Made by a program: the position numbers and the translations under genes
The notes under the pieces: model-generated
Database searches by the model: none
What the model was told of the DNA's origin: nothing
The model's input: only the letters and a program-made list of their open reading frames with translations
DNA from: a bacterium
GTDB lineage: Bacteria > Myxococcota_A > Polyangia > Nannocystales > Nannocystaceae
Assembly: GCA_024742475.1 (NCBI GenBank)
Contig: JANSYI010000006.1
Location: 1-64,000, forward strand
Length of the DNA: 64,000 nt
Direction of reading: 5' to 3'
Part shown: piece after piece, positions 40,448-49,466 of the stretch
Position numbering within the stretch: position 1 is the stretch's first letter
How the letters are laid out: the number at the start of each line of letters is the position of its first letter

Positions 40448-42051
40448 GACGGCTGCGGCTCCTTCGGCGCGGCGAGGCGCCGGCGTCCCCACGCGCCCAG
40501 CGGCACGAGCACCGTCGCGACGGCGCACAGCAGTCCGAGCAGCCAGCCACCCCGCGCGTAGATCGTCGGCGCATCGGCGGTGTTTCGCGGCAGTGCGACG
40601 GCGTGCACCAGCCGCTGAGGCCCGACCGGTCGCGTCGGCTGCGGATCGGAGACGGGCAGCGACGCCACGAGCCGGCCGCCATGGTCGACGACCGAGCTGG
40701 CGCCCGCCGCGACGCTGCGCACCATGGGGACGCGATGCTCGACGCTGCGAAACTGGGCCAGCGCGAGGTGCTCCCACGGCTCGGCGGTGTCGCCGAACCA
40801 GGTGTCGATGGTGACGTTGACGAAGAACTCGATGCCCCTCTCCTGCGCGGCGACCTCCCGCGCGAAGTCGGCGAAGATGTCCTCGTAGCAGATCAGCGGG
40901 CCGGCCCCGTAGGTGGCCGAGCCGTCCGCGAGCTCGACCGGAAACAGCGCGGGGTCCTCGCCCGCGTGGTTGTGGGACATCGCCGGCACGTAGCGCTGGG
41001 CCCAGCGCGGGTCGACGATCGGGATGCGCTCGCCGAAGGGGACGAGCACCGTCTTGTCGAACGAGGCCGTGATCTCCCCCTGCGCGTTCATGACGACCGC
41101 GGTGTTCCACTCGTAGGGGTCCCCCATCGCATGCGTGGCGACGCCGAGGATGGTGGGGCGCTCGTGAGCCTTGAGCACGCGGCGCATCCCCTGGCCGTCC
41201 TCGGTCCACGGGCGCGTCTGTACCCACGGGTAGATGCCGGCCTCGGGCCAGACGATGACGTCGGCCCCCTCCGCCTGTGCCGCGGCGGACATGGCCCACA
41301 GCCGCTGCATCTTGTCGAGCCGCCGGTTCGCGAAGAGAGCCGTGTTGGGCTGGACGATGCCGAACGTGACGACCGGGGCGTGCTCCGCCTGCGCGTCGAG
41401 GACCGCGAGCCGCCATGAGCCCAGACCCCACGACAGCGCCGGCAAGGCGAGGGCCACCGCGCCGGCGACGAGTCGGACGCGCGTCTGCGTGGCTAGCAAC
41501 GCGGCGACCACGGCGTAGCCGAACCCGAGTACGATCCACTCGACCGCAGGCACGCCACCCAGCTCGGCCGCCTGAATCCACGGCGCCCTCTGAGCCAGGC
41601 CGATGAGCGGCGTGTAGGGGAAGAACGCGGGCCACAGCGTGGTGAGCCCGACCCACGAAGCCGCCGCCCACACGAACCGCAAGACGCCCGCGCGGGGACC
41701 TCGGGCGACGCAGAGCACCCACAGGCCGTACGGAACCGCCGTGAACGCGGCGAAGAGGAACAGCCCGAGGAACGCCAGCCACGAGGGGAAGCCGGCGAAG
41801 CGCTCGAGCGTCAGCGCGATCCAAGGGAACCCGACGAGGCCGGTGCACAACCCCCCGACCCACCCGACGAAGAACTGCGACTTGCCGCTGCGACCGCGCA
41901 CCCCGACCGCGGCGAGCAGCAGCGGAATGAACCCGAGCCACGCGAGCGCAGGCACGGCGCTCGGCGGCGAGGCGAGGCCGAAACAGAGCGAACCGGTGAA
42001 GGCGATCGCGGCGAGGGTTCGCGTCGATCGAGCCTGAAGCCAGGCGGTCAC
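40444..42051 (-). CDS. lnt: Apolipoprotein N-acyltransferase Lnt
   Basis: A 535-residue inner-membrane enzyme adding the third acyl chain to lipoprotein N-termini. About seven hydrophobic helices occupy residues 10-215, then a nitrilase-fold periplasmic domain with the catalytic triad: Glu in VWPEAGIYPW, Lys in FDKTVLVPFGERIP, Cys in LICYEDIF. A C-terminal helix (GWLLGLLCAVATVLVPLGAW) closes the protein. All three catalytic residues are present. This fits the number of lipoproteins encoded nearby. It heads the lnt-rsmE-MYG1-FG-GAP unit. Confidence 0.95.
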   Translation of the reverse strand: MTAWLQARSTRTLAAIAFTGSLCFGLASPPSAVPALAWLGFIPLLLAAVGVRGRSGKSQFFVGWVGGLCTGLVGFPWIALTLERFAGFPSWLAFLGLFLFAAFTAVPYGLWVLCVARGPRAGVLRFVWAAASWVGLTTLWPAFFPYTPLIGLAQRAPWIQAAELGGVPAVEWIVLGFGYAVVAALLATQTRVRLVAGAVALALPALSWGLGSWRLAVLDAQAEHAPVVTFGIVQPNTALFANRRLDKMQRLWAMSAAAQAEGADVIVWPEAGIYPWVQTRPWTEDGQGMRRVLKAHERPTILGVATHAMGDPYEWNTAVVMNAQGEITASFDKTVLVPFGERIPIVDPRWAQRYVPAMSHNHAGEDPALFPVELADGSATYGAGPLICYEDIFADFAREVAAQERGIEFFVNVTIDTWFGDTAEPWEHLALAQFRSVEHRVPMVRSVAAGASSVVDHGGRLVASLPVSDPQPTRPVGPQRLVHAVALPRNTADAPTIYARGGWLLGLLCAVATVLVPLGAWGRRRLAAPKEPQPS

Positions 42052-42070
42052 GCCGGGGACTATAGCGGGC

Positions 42071-42424
42071 TCAAGGCTTCAGCGAGCGCACCTTGAGCAC
42101 GAGCGCCCGCAGCACGTCCGGCTTGGCCTTGAGATCCGGGTTGGCGGCCATGTTCGCGTCGAGCCCGACCACCTGCCCGCCCTCGGTGATGACCGTGGCG
42201 ATGTGGTCGTCGGAGACCGATGCCTGCCACGCCGAGTCGGAGAGCACGCGCGGACGAACGGGAAGGACGCGCGCGCCGGGCCCATCGCCCAACCCCTTGG
42301 GTCCGTGACAGTTGGCACAGCGGTCGGCCCAGATCACGTCGGCCTCGGCCCGTGCTTTCGGCGACACGGCGACGTCGCCGCACGCGACGGCGAACAGGAC
42401 GAGCAGGGGTGACGCGCGACGCAT
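42071..42424 (-). CDS. Cytochrome c lipoprotein
   Basis: A 117-residue protein with lipoprotein signal MRRASPLLVLFAVACGD and one haem-binding motif CANCH (WADRCANCHGPKGLGDGPGA), followed by a Met-containing region NMAANPDLKAKP that may give the axial ligand. The layout is that of small class I cytochrome c domains in electron transfer. The ATG at 42424 is selected so that the hydrophobic core directly follows the arginines. It lies 39 bp after the glycosylase gene. Confidence 0.88.
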   Translation of the reverse strand: MRRASPLLVLFAVACGDVAVSPKARAEADVIWADRCANCHGPKGLGDGPGARVLPVRPRVLSDSAWQASVSDDHIATVITEGGQVVGLDANMAANPDLKAKPDVLRALVLKVRSLKP

Positions 42425-42463
42425 CAGTGCCTGTGTAGCGCAAACCGGCGTGGCTGCCACCGC

Positions 42464-43378
42464 TCAACGGCCGCCGCGGCGCTCTTCGAGCTCTTCGAGG
42501 GTCTTGGGCCAGTCCTTGCCGAGGAACCTCGAGAGCGCTCGGTCCGCCAGCGGTCGACCACCGGTCTGACACATGGCGCAGTAGTTCGTCTCGCGGTCGG
42601 CGTACTTGATCCGCTGAACCTTGGCACCGCACACCGGGCACGGCTCGCCGTGTTTGCCGTGCACCGCCATGTCGGGCCGGAACGCGGTGACCTTCTCCAG
42701 CCAGCCCTTGGCCGCGGCTTCGTCCCGCAAGCGATCGGTCCACGATGCGAGGGTGCGCAGCGTGGCCTGGTAGAGGCGCTCGACCTGGTCGTCGTCCATC
42801 TTCTGCGACAGCAAGATCGGTGAGAGTCCGGCGGCGTGGAGGATCTCGTCGCTGTAGGCGTTGCCGATGCCGCTGAAGATCCGCGGGTCGGTCAGCGCGC
42901 GCTTGAGGGTGTGGTTCTTCCGCCGCAGCCGCTGGCCGAAGGTGTCGAGGTCGATCTCGAAGACCTCGAGCCCCCCGCGGTCGTGCTCGGCGAGGCCCGC
43001 GGCGCCGCGCAACACGTGCAGGCTCGCGCGCTTCTTGGGACCCATCTCGACCAGGTGCAGCGTGCCCGATGCGAACGTGAAGACCGCGTGCAGCACCTTG
43101 CCCCCAGCGTTCTTCGCCTTGGCACCGGGGTCGGCCCATCGCAGCCGCCCCAACCGCATCAAGTGCAGCACGAAGTACAGGTCGTCCTCGAACGCGAAGA
43201 CGATGCGCTTGCCGAGCCGTGAGACGCCCGTGACCCGCTTGCCGTAGGCCGCCGTATGCGGTGGGTCGTAGGTGCGTAGCAGCGAGACCGATCGCAGCTT
43301 GATCTCCTGCAGAGGGTGGCCGACCAGCTTGCGCTCCAGCTGCTCCACGTAGACCGTCACGTCGGGGAGCTCGGGCAT
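42464..43378 (-). CDS. Fpg/Nei-family DNA glycosylase
   Basis: A 304-residue base-excision repair glycosylase/AP lyase. MPELPDVTVYVEQ begins with the catalytic Pro and Glu that remain after Met removal. SGIGNAYSDEILHAAGLSP is the helix-2turn-helix, and a C-terminal zinc finger reads CPVCG then YCAMCQTGGR. The family's usual PELPE is PELPD here. The length is slightly above the norm (270-290). Whether it prefers 8-oxoguanine (MutM) or oxidised pyrimidines (Nei) cannot be told. A divergent promoter is shared with the NSS transporter. Confidence 0.9.
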   Translation of the reverse strand: MPELPDVTVYVEQLERKLVGHPLQEIKLRSVSLLRTYDPPHTAAYGKRVTGVSRLGKRIVFAFEDDLYFVLHLMRLGRLRWADPGAKAKNAGGKVLHAVFTFASGTLHLVEMGPKKRASLHVLRGAAGLAEHDRGGLEVFEIDLDTFGQRLRRKNHTLKRALTDPRIFSGIGNAYSDEILHAAGLSPILLSQKMDDDQVERLYQATLRTLASWTDRLRDEAAAKGWLEKVTAFRPDMAVHGKHGEPCPVCGAKVQRIKYADRETNYCAMCQTGGRPLADRALSRFLGKDWPKTLEELEERRGGR

Positions 43379-43437
43379 GGGGTGAGCATAGCCCCTCGAA
43401 CGCCCGGTCAGCGGCCGCCTGGCACCCCTTCGGCTCC

Positions 43438-44871
43438 ATGGAGTACTCTCCGCGAGCCGTGTCCGACCAAGAGAACACCGAAGTCGACCCCTCCCGAGGG
43501 AGTTTTGGGACTCGTTTCGGGTTCCTCATGGCCGCGGCCGGCAGCGCGGTCGGCCTGGGCAACATCTGGAAGTTCCCCTACATCACCGGCGAGTACGGCG
43601 GCGGCGCGTTCGTGCTCGTGTACCTGGCCTGCATCGTGATCGTGGGTCTGCCGCTCATGTACGCCGAACTCATCATCGGGCGGCGTGGAGGCAGCGACGT
43701 GTTTGGAGCGCTCCGCAACCTCACCGCCAAGAGTGGCTCGCCGGCGGGCGCGGCGGTCTCGAGCGTCGCGGGCATCATGGCGGTGCTCTCGGGCCTGTTC
43801 ATCCTCTCGTTCTATTCGGTCGTGGCCGGGTGGGCCGTGCACTTCCTCGGTGTCTCGGTCGGCGCAATTCCAGCGGCCCCCGGCGGGGCCGGGCCGACCT
43901 TCACCGCCCTGTTCGAGAGCTTCGAGTGGTCGGCCACCTGGCACACCGTCTTCATGATCATCACGGTCGTCGTCGTCTCGGGCGGCATCAACGGCGGCAT
44001 CGAGAAGATCTGCAGCCGGCTGATGCCCGGGCTCATCGGCATCCTGCTGCTCATGCTCGTCTACGTCGGCGTGACCGGCGGTCTGGGCGACTCGCTCGAG
44101 TTCTTGTTCGCGCCCAACTTTCACAAGCTGAGCATGGAGGCCGTGGTCGAAGCGCTCGGACACGCCTTCTTCACCCTCTCGCTGGGCATGGGCGCGATGG
44201 TCACCTACGGGTCGTATCTCAAGTCCGACCGCGGCATCGTCCGCGACGGCGTCACGATCGCCCTGATCGACACGGGCGTCGCCCTGCTCGCGGGCACCGT
44301 GATCTTCGCGGTGGTCTTCGCCGGGGGCAAGGAAGCCGGCGCCGGTCCGGGCTTGGTGTTCGTCACCCTGCCCGACCTGTTCGACTCGATGCCCGGCGGC
44401 ACCGTCATCGCCATCGCCTTCTTCGTGCTGCTGATCTTCGCCGCGCTCTCCTCGGCGATCTCGCTGCTCGAGGTCGTGGTCTCGTTCCTGGTCGACCGCT
44501 TTGGCGTGAGCCGCAAGGCAGCCGCAGCCGGGCTCGGCGTCGCGATCTGGGGTCTGGGGCTGCTCAGCGCCAACTCGAGCCTGACCTTCGGCATCCCCGG
44601 CGCGCTGTCCGGCTTCCTCGGCGAGGGCGACAAGGCGATGCTCGACATCCTCGACAACCTCACGACGCGCGTGATGTTGCCCTTGGGCGGGGTGCTCATC
44701 GCCGTGACCGCGGGGTGGCTCATCACCAAGGAAGACCGCGAGGCCGGCTTCGAGCACCTAGAAAGAGGTCCGGGCTACGCCAAGGCGTGGACGTTCCTCA
44801 TCCGCTTCGTCGCGCCCGTGCTCGTGCTGTTCGTGCTGCTCGTCAAGGCCGAGTTCATCTCGCTGGGCTGA
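43438..44871 (+). CDS. Sodium-dependent transporter, NSS/SNF family
   Basis: A 477-residue membrane transporter of the neurotransmitter:sodium symporter family, which takes up amino acids or related amines with Na+. The first helix pair holds FLMAAAGSAVGLGNIWKFPY and the following TGEYGGGAFVLVYL, the sodium and substrate site. About eleven helices are visible; IAFFVLLIFAALSSAISLLE matches helix 8 with Na+-binding Ser residues. Substrate is unknown. Its 3' end converges on the HEETH gene of the radical SAM block with 8 bp between the stops. Confidence 0.93.
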   Translation: MEYSPRAVSDQENTEVDPSRGSFGTRFGFLMAAAGSAVGLGNIWKFPYITGEYGGGAFVLVYLACIVIVGLPLMYAELIIGRRGGSDVFGALRNLTAKSGSPAGAAVSSVAGIMAVLSGLFILSFYSVVAGWAVHFLGVSVGAIPAAPGGAGPTFTALFESFEWSATWHTVFMIITVVVVSGGINGGIEKICSRLMPGLIGILLLMLVYVGVTGGLGDSLEFLFAPNFHKLSMEAVVEALGHAFFTLSLGMGAMVTYGSYLKSDRGIVRDGVTIALIDTGVALLAGTVIFAVVFAGGKEAGAGPGLVFVTLPDLFDSMPGGTVIAIAFFVLLIFAALSSAISLLEVVVSFLVDRFGVSRKAAAAGLGVAIWGLGLLSANSSLTFGIPGALSGFLGEGDKAMLDILDNLTTRVMLPLGGVLIAVTAGWLITKEDREAGFEHLERGPGYAKAWTFLIRFVAPVLVLFVLLVKAEFISLG

Positions 44872-44879
44872 CGCGCGCC

Positions 44880-45611
44880 TCAAACCCCGAAGCGCGCGCG
44901 CCAGCGCTGGTACGCCGGAAGCCACTGGGGCGTGCGGGCTCGAATGAGTGCGTCACCGACCTCGACCGCGGCGAGCTCCAGGGCTCGGTGGCGACCGAAC
45001 CCGGCCGAGCCCACGGCGGTGTCTCGCGAGGGCCCCGCGCCCCATGACGCCGAGACGACGGGATCGGTGACCGCGTGCGTCTCTTCGTGGAGAACCTGAC
45101 ACAGTACGTGCTCGGCCGGCTGTGCCAGGGACACGGCCACGACCCGCCCCGAGGCGGTCTGCACGGCCCGACCGCACCGCCCCAGCGCCGGGCAGTCTGC
45201 GACCGTCAACGGCGGCGGTGCGCCGTGGCGCTCCCAGAGGGCGGCGCGGAGGGTCGCGAGCGGCTCGACCACCCCATCGGGCACGGCGGCATAGCGCACC
45301 GGCCGATCGGCCAGAGACTCGATCGCGTCGGCCGTACGTGCACAAAGCACGCGGCCAGGCACGTCGGCCAACGCGGCCGGAGGGTCACCGCGTAGACGCT
45401 CCAGCAGGCCACGCGGATGCGACAGCCCGATGCCGTGCAGCACCAGCCGCCCCGAAGCCGCGCGATAGGCTTCGAGCAGCCCCTGGGCCCACGGAGGGCT
45501 GGGGAGGCTGGGGTCGAACAGGGACGCCGCGTCCGCGCCCAGGTCGAGGTGCGCCAAGACGGCGAACAGCCGCGCGGGCTCGTCCCAGCGCACGAACGCG
45601 ATCGTCGTCAT
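44880..45611 (-). CDS. Uncharacterised HEETH protein, last gene of radical SAM block
   Basis: A 243-residue soluble protein with no recognised family. It contains HEETH at residues 165-169 inside AEHVLCQVLHEETHAVTDP, fitting a zinc-protease HEXXH helix, with Glu202 or Glu207 in ALELAAVEVGD as possible third ligand. The N-terminal 120 residues are Leu/Ala-rich helical. No signal peptide is seen. It starts within the stop of the B12-type radical SAM gene (ATGA overlap), so it belongs to the same operon. A role as processing protease for the two precursor-like proteins is an inference; a non-catalytic function is also possible. Confidence 0.72.
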   Translation of the reverse strand: MTTIAFVRWDEPARLFAVLAHLDLGADAASLFDPSLPSPPWAQGLLEAYRAASGRLVLHGIGLSHPRGLLERLRGDPPAALADVPGRVLCARTADAIESLADRPVRYAAVPDGVVEPLATLRAALWERHGAPPPLTVADCPALGRCGRAVQTASGRVVAVSLAQPAEHVLCQVLHEETHAVTDPVVSASWGAGPSRDTAVGSAGFGRHRALELAAVEVGDALIRARTPQWLPAYQRWRARFGV

Positions 45612-47827
45612 GGCCGCGCGGTGGCCTCGGCGCGCTCGCGAGGTCGCGGCATGATCCAGCCACCCGGGCCCGCGAGCACGGGCACCGCGACACGGGCCAC
45701 TGCGCGTTCCTCGAGGGCGTCGCCGTGACGCGTGAGCGCGACGAGATCCTGCGCCCGAAACCGTGGTCCGACGAAGGTGATGAGCCGCCCTCCGGGGTCG
45801 ACGAGATGACGCGCGACGCCATGGGGCACACGAGGGAGCGCAGCCCCGATCCACGCGCCGTCCCACGTGCCCTCCAGGGCGACGCCCGCGGTCTCGGCCC
45901 GCGCAATCATCACGTTGGGCGACGCGGCGAGCGAGGTGGCGAAGCGAGAGAACTCCGCGGGCTCCCCGCCGGCGGGGTGGATCGCCAGGACCTCACCACG
46001 CTCGCCCACCAGATGCGACAGGAGGGCGGACAGGTAGCTCGAGCGCGCGGTCGCATCCACGACGCGGTCGCCCAACGCGGGCTCGAGCGCCTCGAGCCCC
46101 ATGGCGTAGGTTCGAAGGCTCAGCGCGATCGCGACGTCCCCTTCGGCGTCGGTGGCGGCATGGTGCCCACCGAGCAGGAGCGCCGCTGCATCCTTGGACA
46201 TGTGCGCCTCGGGGGCGACCTGCAGCATCGCCTCGACCAGGTCCGCGGTCCGCAACACGCCATCGTCGAGGAGCTGGCGAACCGCCGACTCGCGCTGACG
46301 GACCCACGGGTCACGGACGTGAAGCCCGACGGGGAACCCGACGATGGGCCCATCGCGGTCCGCCCGACTCGCCCGGGCTCGGCTGCGCTGCGCGTGTCGA
46401 AGCGTCTGCTGCTTGCGTTCGTCGCTCATCTGTCGCGCCTGCTCGTTGAGGCTGCGACGGAACACCCGGTCGACGCTGCGCCCCTGCCCCGTGAACCGCT
46501 CGGCGATCGCGGCGGTCAGCGGCGCATAGGCCTCGTGCATGAACTCGACCCTGTCCTCGAAGGAGACCTCTCGGCTGGGATCGATGTGCTCGGCCGCGAA
46601 CGGGCCGTCGTACCAACTCTTCCACCACTGCGGGTGGTGGAACCGCGTGCCGTGCAGCTGCGAGTAGGTCTGCATCATCTCGTGCACCTGCGCGCCCGGA
46701 TACAGACGGAACGGGTCGATCGACAGCCAGCCGCACGTCTCCTTGGCCGATGTGAACAGCTCGGTGAGGTAGCGGTGGGTTTCCCTCATCGACGCGAGCG
46801 TCTCGCCCGGATGGCCCACGATCACGTTGCTCGCCCAGTTCAGGCCGTGTTTGAGGCTCAGCCGAGCCAACCGCTGCATCGCACCGAGGTAGGCATCGGG
46901 CTTGTTGCCCTTCTGCATCAGGGTGAGCATCGTCGGGCTCCCGCTCTCGAGCCCGATGCCGATCGAGAAGCGGGCCTTTGCGAGCAGCTCGATGTCGGTG
47001 TCGTCGAGGTCGTCGGAGCGGGTGAGCGTCCAGTACTGCCGCGGCAGTAGGTCGTGCCGAAGGATCCCCTCGAGCACCTCACGACGCCAACGTCGCTTGA
47101 ACCCGAAGAGCGGGTCGGCGATGTTGATCACCCACTGTCGCAGGTCTGTCCGCTTCGAGAGCCGTCGCAGCTCGTCGACCGCCCGCTGCGACGAGTAGGC
47201 GCGCCACTTGTAGCCGCTCTTTGCCCGCTCCATACAGAACGTGCAGTGGTAGGGGCATCCGCGCGCCAGGTAGATCTGGAACTTGCGACCGATGTCGGTT
47301 GCCCGCGGCCAGTAGCGGTCGAGCAGCTGCCACTGGTACGGCGGCAGCGTGTCGAGGTCCTCGATCTGGTCCGGGCCCCACACGCGCTGTTCGAGGCGTT
47401 GCCCGCCGAGCAGGGTCTCCACCATCGAACGCAGCGGCTTCTCGCCTTCGCCGACGATGACGGCATCGAACGGGGACCCGTCGAACACGACGTCATCGGG
47501 CAACGCGCTGGCGTGATAGCCCCCGGTGACCAGCGGCGTGTCGGGGAAGTGCCGCCGCAAGAAGCGAGCGAGAGCCATCACCCGCATGTAGTCGAAGCTC
47601 GAGTAGGTCGACAGCCCGATGAGCAGATGAGGGCCCAGCGACTCGATCGTCTGCAAGAGGTGCGTGTGGTCTCCGCCCTCGTAGTTGAGGTCGAGCAGCT
47701 CGACGCGAACCCCGGTGTGCTGCTGCACGTAGCCCCCCATGCTCACCAGGTGAGGCAGACCGAAGTCCATGTCGGTCCACTTGATGATCCCCGGTGAGAT
47801 CAACAGGACGCAAGGCTCACGCGTCAT
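45608..47827 (-). CDS. B12-binding-type radical SAM protein fused to degenerate PIMT-like methyltransferase domain
   Basis: A 739-residue protein. Residues 5-140 match a cobalamin-binding domain of the radical SAM type (LLISPGIIKWTDMDFGLPHL, VTGGYHASALPDDVVFDG, DAVIVGEGEKPL). The radical SAM core starts at ARGCPYHCTFC, with cysteines 191, 195 and 198, and continues with GIGLESGSPTML and NVIVGHPGETLASM. From about residue 540 a domain resembling protein-L-isoaspartate O-methyltransferase follows (LVEAMLQVAPEAHM; GDRVVDATARSSYLSALLSHLV), with the usual GxGSGY SAM loop replaced by ATARSSY. It overlaps the SPASM gene by 11 bp and the HEETH gene by 4 bp. Substrate is probably a peptide encoded upstream. 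Confidence 0.85.
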   Translation of the reverse strand: MTREPCVLLISPGIIKWTDMDFGLPHLVSMGGYVQQHTGVRVELLDLNYEGGDHTHLLQTIESLGPHLLIGLSTYSSFDYMRVMALARFLRRHFPDTPLVTGGYHASALPDDVVFDGSPFDAVIVGEGEKPLRSMVETLLGGQRLEQRVWGPDQIEDLDTLPPYQWQLLDRYWPRATDIGRKFQIYLARGCPYHCTFCMERAKSGYKWRAYSSQRAVDELRRLSKRTDLRQWVINIADPLFGFKRRWRREVLEGILRHDLLPRQYWTLTRSDDLDDTDIELLAKARFSIGIGLESGSPTMLTLMQKGNKPDAYLGAMQRLARLSLKHGLNWASNVIVGHPGETLASMRETHRYLTELFTSAKETCGWLSIDPFRLYPGAQVHEMMQTYSQLHGTRFHHPQWWKSWYDGPFAAEHIDPSREVSFEDRVEFMHEAYAPLTAAIAERFTGQGRSVDRVFRRSLNEQARQMSDERKQQTLRHAQRSRARASRADRDGPIVGFPVGLHVRDPWVRQRESAVRQLLDDGVLRTADLVEAMLQVAPEAHMSKDAAALLLGGHHAATDAEGDVAIALSLRTYAMGLEALEPALGDRVVDATARSSYLSALLSHLVGERGEVLAIHPAGGEPAEFSRFATSLAASPNVMIARAETAGVALEGTWDGAWIGAALPRVPHGVARHLVDPGGRLITFVGPRFRAQDLVALTRHGDALEERAVARVAVPVLAGPGGWIMPRPRERAEATARP

Positions 47828-48983
47828 GAGGCGGAGCCTCCTGCGAAGCTCGCTTGCGGGGCCGGGTCAGCCTTCGCAGGGGGATGATCGACTGGCTGAC
47901 ATCTTCGGTGATGCCCTCGCGCCACTGCGGGTTCTGAGCGAGCCACAGCAGCGGTTCGGGGTGGGCGTGGTCGCCGAAGGTCGCAAACCCGCTCTCCTTG
48001 CAGCCGCCCTGGCACGAGGTCTCGTAGGCGCAGCCACGGCACATCTGCGGCACGTTGCGCTTGAACTCCCGCTGATAGGGGACCGCGTAGATCTCCGACC
48101 ACGGCTGCTGCAACACGTTGCCCATCACCCCACCGGCCAGGTTGCAGCTGCGCACGTTGCCCTTGCCATCGATGACGATGTTGGGCGAGGCGGACCCGGT
48201 GCTGCAGAAGCCAAACCGCACCCAGCTGTACCGCTCGATGCGAATGAGACACGGCGGAATGGGCATGGCGGTGGAGACTGCGATGCCCCAGGCCTTGCCC
48301 AGGCGCTCGGCCGTCTCGAGGTTGGCCTCGATCTGCTCGACCGTCGGCATGAGGCGCGCGATGTGGTGAATTGCGCCGCCCGTGGGCGACATGCGGTTGT
48401 ACGAGACCCCGCGGACGCCCAGCGCGTAACAAAGCTCCATGACCCGCTCGAACTGATGCCAGTTCTCGTTCATCGCCACGAAGCACACCTGCACGGGCAC
48501 GCCGGCCTCGACGAGGTTGACCGCAGCGCGGATCGTATCGTCGAAGCACTCGGCGCCCTTGAGGCGATCGTGCTCGGCACGATCACCGGCGAGCAAGGTG
48601 AGCTGGACCTGGCGCAGGCCCGCAGCCCCGAAGCGCTTGGCCGTCTCGGGGCTGACGTGGCTGCCATTGGTGATCAGTGTGACCACCTCGACGCTCGCGC
48701 ACGCGTGCTCGATGATCTCGAGCGCGTCCTTGCGAAGCAGCGGCTCACCGCCGGTGATGGTGATGTGCTGTGCGCCCGTCTGCTCGACGACGTCGGTCAT
48801 CATCGCCTTGAACTCGGGCGTGCGCAGCTGACCGCCGGTGTCGTACCCACCCTGTGGGTCGTCTTCTTCGGCCGTCCAGACGTTGTAGCAGTGGGCGCAC
48901 TTGTGGTCGCACCCGGGCGTCAGCTCGAAGTCCAGCCGGGGGATCGTGCAGGACGAGGTGTCGTCGATCTCGAGCACTGACAT
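47817..48983 (-). CDS. Radical SAM/SPASM peptide-modifying enzyme
   Basis: A 388-residue radical SAM protein. The cluster motif CX3CX2C is TPGCDHKCAHCYN (Cys 25, 29, 32). GGEPLLRKD carries the SAM-binding GGE. The C-terminal half is a SPASM domain with several cysteines: FGFCSTGSASPNIVIDGKGN, VRSCNLAG, MCRGCAYETSCQGGCKESG, expected to hold auxiliary Fe-S clusters. SPASM proteins typically modify ribosomal peptides. The start is 2 bp after the stop of precursor A. No RRE/PqqD-like domain is recognisable, so peptide recognition is probably by another part. Confidence 0.9.
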   Translation of the reverse strand: MSVLEIDDTSSCTIPRLDFELTPGCDHKCAHCYNVWTAEEDDPQGGYDTGGQLRTPEFKAMMTDVVEQTGAQHITITGGEPLLRKDALEIIEHACASVEVVTLITNGSHVSPETAKRFGAAGLRQVQLTLLAGDRAEHDRLKGAECFDDTIRAAVNLVEAGVPVQVCFVAMNENWHQFERVMELCYALGVRGVSYNRMSPTGGAIHHIARLMPTVEQIEANLETAERLGKAWGIAVSTAMPIPPCLIRIERYSWVRFGFCSTGSASPNIVIDGKGNVRSCNLAGGVMGNVLQQPWSEIYAVPYQREFKRNVPQMCRGCAYETSCQGGCKESGFATFGDHAHPEPLLWLAQNPQWREGITEDVSQSIIPLRRLTRPRKRASQEAPPHDA

Positions 48984-48985
48984 GG

Positions 48986-49417
48986 TCAGTCGCCACCGTC
49001 GCTGGAGAGCTTCGCCGCGACGTCGGGCGGAAGGACGCCAGCGTCGAGCAAGCGGCCCAAGACTGCGCCCCGCTCGTCGGCGGCCGCGCTCGCGCCCCCA
49101 GTGGACGTGCCGCCGTCGGTGTCCGTGTCCGTGTCCGTGTCCGTGCCGGTGCCGGTTCCGGTTCCGGTTCCGTCGGTCTCCGTGTCACCTCCCGAGCTCG
49201 TCCCGGGCTCTACCCCCAAACACGGTCCAACCGTGCTCGGGTCCACATCCAGGCACGGGCCCACGGTGGACGTGCCCTCGGTGCTCCCCGTACTCGAGGT
49301 CTCCTCCTCGGGCCCGGCGACATCCAGACACGAACTCACGGTGCATCCAGGCGCCGCCGGAGCGGCGGCCAACCCCAGCGCGACCAACATCGAAGGCGGA
49401 AGCCGTTTCAGATCCAT
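48986..49417 (-). CDS. Precursor-like lipoprotein A with Cys-Leu repeats and Thr-Asp tract
   Basis: A 143-residue protein. MDLKRLPPSMLVALGLAAAP is a signal-type start, and Cys25 could be the lipidated residue. Three C-L dipeptides sit in related motifs: SSCLDV (Cys30), TVGPCLDV (Cys55), TVGPCLGV (Cys66). A Gly/Thr and Thr-Asp tract follows (about 83-101). The C-terminus carries RGAVLGRLLDAGVLPPDVA (116-134) then AKL, nearly identical to precursor B. The ATG at 49417 is chosen by analogy with precursor B. It is 2 bp from the SPASM radical SAM gene. Modification by that enzyme is inferred, not shown. Confidence 0.78.
   Translation of the reverse strand: MDLKRLPPSMLVALGLAAAPAAPGCTVSSCLDVAGPEEETSSTGSTEGTSTVGPCLDVDPSTVGPCLGVEPGTSSGGDTETDGTGTGTGTGTDTDTDTDTDGGTSTGGASAAADERGAVLGRLLDAGVLPPDVAAKLSSDGGD
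49115..49175. repeat. Thr-Asp / Gly-Thr coding repeats in precursor A
   Basis: Tandem hexanucleotides (GTCCGT and related GTTCCG, GTGCCG on the plus strand) encode alternating Thr-Asp and Thr-Gly on the minus strand. The tract differs in length from the matching one in precursor B. Confidence 0.85.
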
Positions 49418-49466
49418 CGTTGCGTCCAGTCTGCCATGACCCCAGCCGCCACGAAGACGGCTCCGA

